This document shows positions 6,035 through 7,929 of a DNA stretch of 7,929 nucleotides, one piece after another. The translations under genes were made by a program, and so were the position numbers. Position 1 is the stretch's first letter, and each line of letters starts with the position of its first letter. The notes beneath the pieces were generated by a model, which made no database searches, had not been told where the DNA came from, and worked only from the letters and a program-made list of their open reading frames with translations. This DNA comes from JAGXLC01 sp046545815 (GTDB lineage Bacteria > Bacteroidota > Bacteroidia > Bacteroidales > UBA12077): NCBI GenBank assembly GCA_046545815.1, contig JBKGZA010000152.1, forward strand, positions 1-7,929. The letters are read 5' to 3'.

Positions 6035-6823
6035 ATGTGTGGCAGATATATAGAAGTACAGAAAGTGGAAACCATTGAAAAGCGTTTCAATGTTAAGGCT
6101 TCGGATCATATTGCTTATCAGCCCGGCTATAATATTTCGCCGGGTCAGAAAGCTCCGGTCATTACCAGTGAGAAGCCCGGTCAACTGCAAACCTATCGTT
6201 TCGGATTAACTCCTTTCTGGTCAAAAAAGCAGATGTATCTGTTCAATGCAAGGGCAGAAGGAGACAAGAACAAGGAGAACGATCCGTCTTATACCGGAGC
6301 GAAGGAGATCATCAGAAAACCGGCTTTCAGGAAACCCATGCGCTCGCAAAGGTGCCTGGTTATTGCCGACGCCTTTATTGAAGGTACAACAGAAGAAGGA
6401 TTGGATAAACCTTTTGTGATATATCTGAAAAATCGGAAAAGGCCTTTTGCCTTTGCCGGTATTTGGGATAGATGGGAAAGCAAAGAAGATGGCTCTATAC
6501 TGGAGACATTTGCCATCATCACTACAGTAGCCAATGCACTGATCCGCAAACTGCCGCATCATCGTTGCCCCGTTATATTACGCGAAGAGGAAGAAAGGAA
6601 ATGGCTGAATTCAGATGCACCGGTGAATGAGGTGCTTGATTTACTCAGGCCTTATCCTTCCGAAGAGATGAATGCATATCCCATATCGAAAAAGATCAAA
6701 AATCCCAAAGCAGATGGGAGAGAACTGCTGGAGCCCATCGGTCAGCGCATTGAGTCTGAACAGGATTTTCAGGCACGAAAAGGCCTTAATCTTAGAGGTA
6801 TGGGCAACCCGCGGAAGAAATAG
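6035..6823 (+). CDS. yedK: SRAP/HMCES-type abasic-site DNA-protein crosslink protein (YedK family)
   Basis: SRAP proteins shield abasic sites in single-stranded DNA by forming a thiazolidine crosslink through Cys2, which is exposed when Met1 is removed. The protein starts MCGRY, so the ATG at 6035 is fixed by the need for Cys2. Residues matching the known active site are Asn71 and Arg73 in NARAEG, Glu116 in ADAFIEG and His175 in PHHRCPVIL. The C-terminal YPISKKIKNPKADGRELLEP (225-244) aligns with the end of E. coli YedK. At 262 residues it is longer than the roughly 220 of E. coli YedK. Much of the excess is a polar stretch after NARAE (about 76-94), and the C-terminus is basic. The common E-W after the catalytic Glu is E-G here. 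It lies 133 nt after lnt and is convergent with the peroxiredoxin gene. No SOS-type operator was recognised. Confidence 0.93.
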   Translation: MCGRYIEVQKVETIEKRFNVKASDHIAYQPGYNISPGQKAPVITSEKPGQLQTYRFGLTPFWSKKQMYLFNARAEGDKNKENDPSYTGAKEIIRKPAFRKPMRSQRCLVIADAFIEGTTEEGLDKPFVIYLKNRKRPFAFAGIWDRWESKEDGSILETFAIITTVANALIRKLPHHRCPVILREEEERKWLNSDAPVNEVLDLLRPYPSEEMNAYPISKKIKNPKADGRELLEPIGQRIESEQDFQARKGLNLRGMGNPRKK

Positions 6824-7005
6824 CCCAATAACCCTGAATGAAATATATACTACCGGTTTTAAGGATTAGAATCCATCCTCTGCATCAATGATCCAACCTG
6901 AAGGGATTTGCATATATTCCCCTGCGGATACAACGAATGACTAATTTATTGCTTCCAGAGACTGAATCATTTCTAACCAATATAGCGAAAACCAGCTATT
7001 TCAGC
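6824..7005. other. Convergent spacer between yedK and peroxiredoxin
   Basis: This 182-nt non-coding spacer separates two genes that face each other. It holds only weak potential hairpins: GGATT/AATCC around 6864-6875 with a 2-nt loop, and ATAGC/GCTAT at 6982-6986 with 6995-6999, just past the peroxiredoxin stop. Neither is followed by a T-run on the relevant strand, so no terminator is called. Confidence 0.4.
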
Positions 7006-7668
7006 TCATTTTAATTCTTTATAGCAAAACCACCAGTCGTAACAATTGGTCAGATCTCTTCTTTTATCTGCGGTTTCAACATCGGCAGCAGGAGGAATGA
7101 TGCCCTTGTCTCCTATTAGTTCATTATCAGGCCAGTCAGCAGGGAGGGAAACATGATTTTCGTCGGAGGTCTGCAGGCCTTTGATTACCCTTAATATTTC
7201 ATCAATTTTACGGCCTATTTCCTGCGGATAATAAAGGATTAACCGGATAAAACCATTGGAATCCAGTATGAATACTGCCCTCACCGTACTACTGCCTTTA
7301 CCGGAATGAAGCATGCCGAGCTTTCGGGCTGCGCTTCCGTTATCATCAGCGATGATGGGAAAAGGTATCTCTGTATTGAATTTTTCCTTAATCCAGTCAA
7401 TCCATTTGATATGGGAGAAAACCTGATCTATGGACAATCCGATCAGTTGTGTGTTTAGCTTACTGAATGCCCCGGCTTTCTTTGCAAAAGCTATAAATTC
7501 AGTGGTGCATACCGGAGTAAAATCTGCGGGGTGACTGAATAATACCACCCATTTTTCCTTATAGTCTCTTGGGAGCACTTTTTTTCCGTGGGTGGTGTTT
7601 ACATGCATTTCCGGGAATTTTTCTCCCAAGAGAGGAAACCCGCCGTTTTTTTCTTCTTCTTTGTACAT
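7006..7668 (-). CDS. Peroxiredoxin, Prx6 family with C-terminal cysteine pair
   Basis: This thiol peroxidase should reduce hydrogen peroxide and organic hydroperoxides in the cytoplasm. The 220-residue protein has the peroxidatic motif PADFTPVC (47-54, with Thr51 and peroxidatic Cys54) and the supporting Arg in SSTVRAVFILD (126-136). The long C-terminal domain of the Prx6 type follows, with SLPADWPDNEL, typical of the family. Near the end it has NCYDWWFCYKEL, placing Cys209 and Cys215 six residues apart. The same spacing occurs in the Aeropyrum thioredoxin peroxidase (Cys207 and Cys213), where these cysteines take part in resolution. So it is probably not a true 1-Cys enzyme. The ATG at 7668-7666 gives a normal N-terminus (FPLLGEKFPEMHVNTTHGK). 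It is the only minus-strand gene here right of engB; no clear promoter element or OxyR-type site was recognised upstream. Confidence 0.94.
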   Translation of the reverse strand: MYKEEEKNGGFPLLGEKFPEMHVNTTHGKKVLPRDYKEKWVVLFSHPADFTPVCTTEFIAFAKKAGAFSKLNTQLIGLSIDQVFSHIKWIDWIKEKFNTEIPFPIIADDNGSAARKLGMLHSGKGSSTVRAVFILDSNGFIRLILYYPQEIGRKIDEILRVIKGLQTSDENHVSLPADWPDNELIGDKGIIPPAADVETADKRRDLTNCYDWWFCYKELK

Positions 7669-7929
7669 TAATACTGTGCTTTTTTAATGATGTTTCTGGT
7701 AATACATGAGTTCAATTTGAGAAAGGTTAAAATTAAAAAAATGTCCCAAAGCTCCAAAATGCCAAAGCCACAAATAAATATTCAGCATTTTAATTTTTGG
7801 TGAAATTTACTCACACCCCCTTACATTCCCACATCCTGTTTGCGAAGGTATACGTTCGTGTTTTTTTGTGTTTTTTCCTCTCAGGATGCAGGTTAGTCGC
7901 AGAAAAAACTTTAGATGAACGCATAAATG
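7669..7929. other. Non-coding region upstream of peroxiredoxin
   Basis: No supported gene lies in these 261 bases. The stretch is AT-rich near the peroxiredoxin start and holds the short repeats at 7741-7775. It also has a 7-bp inverted repeat CATCCTG (7832-7838) with CAGGATG (7882-7888), 43 nt apart, and two runs of GTG plus six or seven T (about 7858-7876). The peroxiredoxin promoter should be here, but I see no clean TAnnTTTG on the minus strand. Confidence 0.4.
7741..7775. repeat. Short degenerate direct repeat, two 17-18 bp units
   Basis: Two adjacent units run 7741-7758 and 7759-7775. Each starts ATG, then has C and CAAAGC in nearly the same place, and ends in a C/A-rich stretch with CAAA; CCAAAGC recurs exactly at 7746-7752 and 7762-7768. 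AAAATGC (7756-7762) can also pair with GCATTTT (7785-7791). It is AT-rich, low-complexity intergenic sequence and its role is unknown. Confidence 0.4.

Noticed and set aside
6221..6562. Minus-strand open frames inside yedK
   Set aside because: They are shadows of the SRAP gene, whose active-site residues are intact on the plus strand.
6982..6999. ATAGC/GCTAT hairpin after the peroxiredoxin stop
   Set aside because: It has only five A/T-rich pairs, an 8-nt loop, and no T-run downstream on the minus strand.
7841..7870. Possible plus-strand terminator: GCGAA/TTCGT hairpin followed by seven T
   Set aside because: The stem relies on wobble pairs with an 8-nt loop, and no plus-strand gene ends nearby, so there is nothing for it to terminate.

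Overview
The window looks like ordinary chromosomal DNA from a member of the Bacteroidota. It carries a DUF4924 protein, a Bacteroidetes-type Lnt, and several gene-start regions with the TAnnTTTG -7 element typical of that phylum. The genus cannot be told from the sequence. Genes have moderate GC, spacers are AT-rich, and Shine-Dalgarno sequences are mostly absent. I see no tRNA, rRNA, CRISPR array, riboswitch or complete mobile element.

Layout. Bases 3-65 hold three 21-bp direct repeats that may be the end of an insertion sequence lying off the left edge. Bases 66-205 show nothing recognisable. From 206 to 4080 six genes lie on the minus strand; in transcription order they are engB (ribosome-assembly GTPase), prs (PRPP synthase), rplY (ribosomal protein L25 with an acidic tail), pth (peptidyl-tRNA hydrolase, TTG start), an Hsp15-like S4-domain gene, and a DUF4924 gene. 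The last four are tightly packed (13, 21 and 6 nt gaps) and probably form one operon read from a promoter near 2450. engB and prs each have their own promoter candidate. lnt (apolipoprotein N-acyltransferase) starts divergently from engB across a 4081-4248 spacer. It is followed on the plus strand by a yedK/HMCES-type SRAP gene, then by a convergent peroxiredoxin gene (7006-7668, minus) of the Prx6 type with extra C-terminal cysteines. The last 261 bases are non-coding with short degenerate repeats.

How the genes work together. The minus-strand cluster concerns ribosomes: EngB helps assemble the 50S subunit, L25 binds 5S rRNA, and Pth and Hsp15 both deal with peptidyl-tRNA left after aborted translation. 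DUF4924 sits last in this operon with no known function. The right half combines lipoprotein maturation, protection of abasic sites in single-stranded DNA, and peroxide removal; these look like independent neighbours.

I found no convincing new multi-gene system. The best leads are the possible IS end at the left edge, DUF4924 as a candidate partner in ribosome rescue, and variant features in the SRAP and peroxiredoxin proteins.
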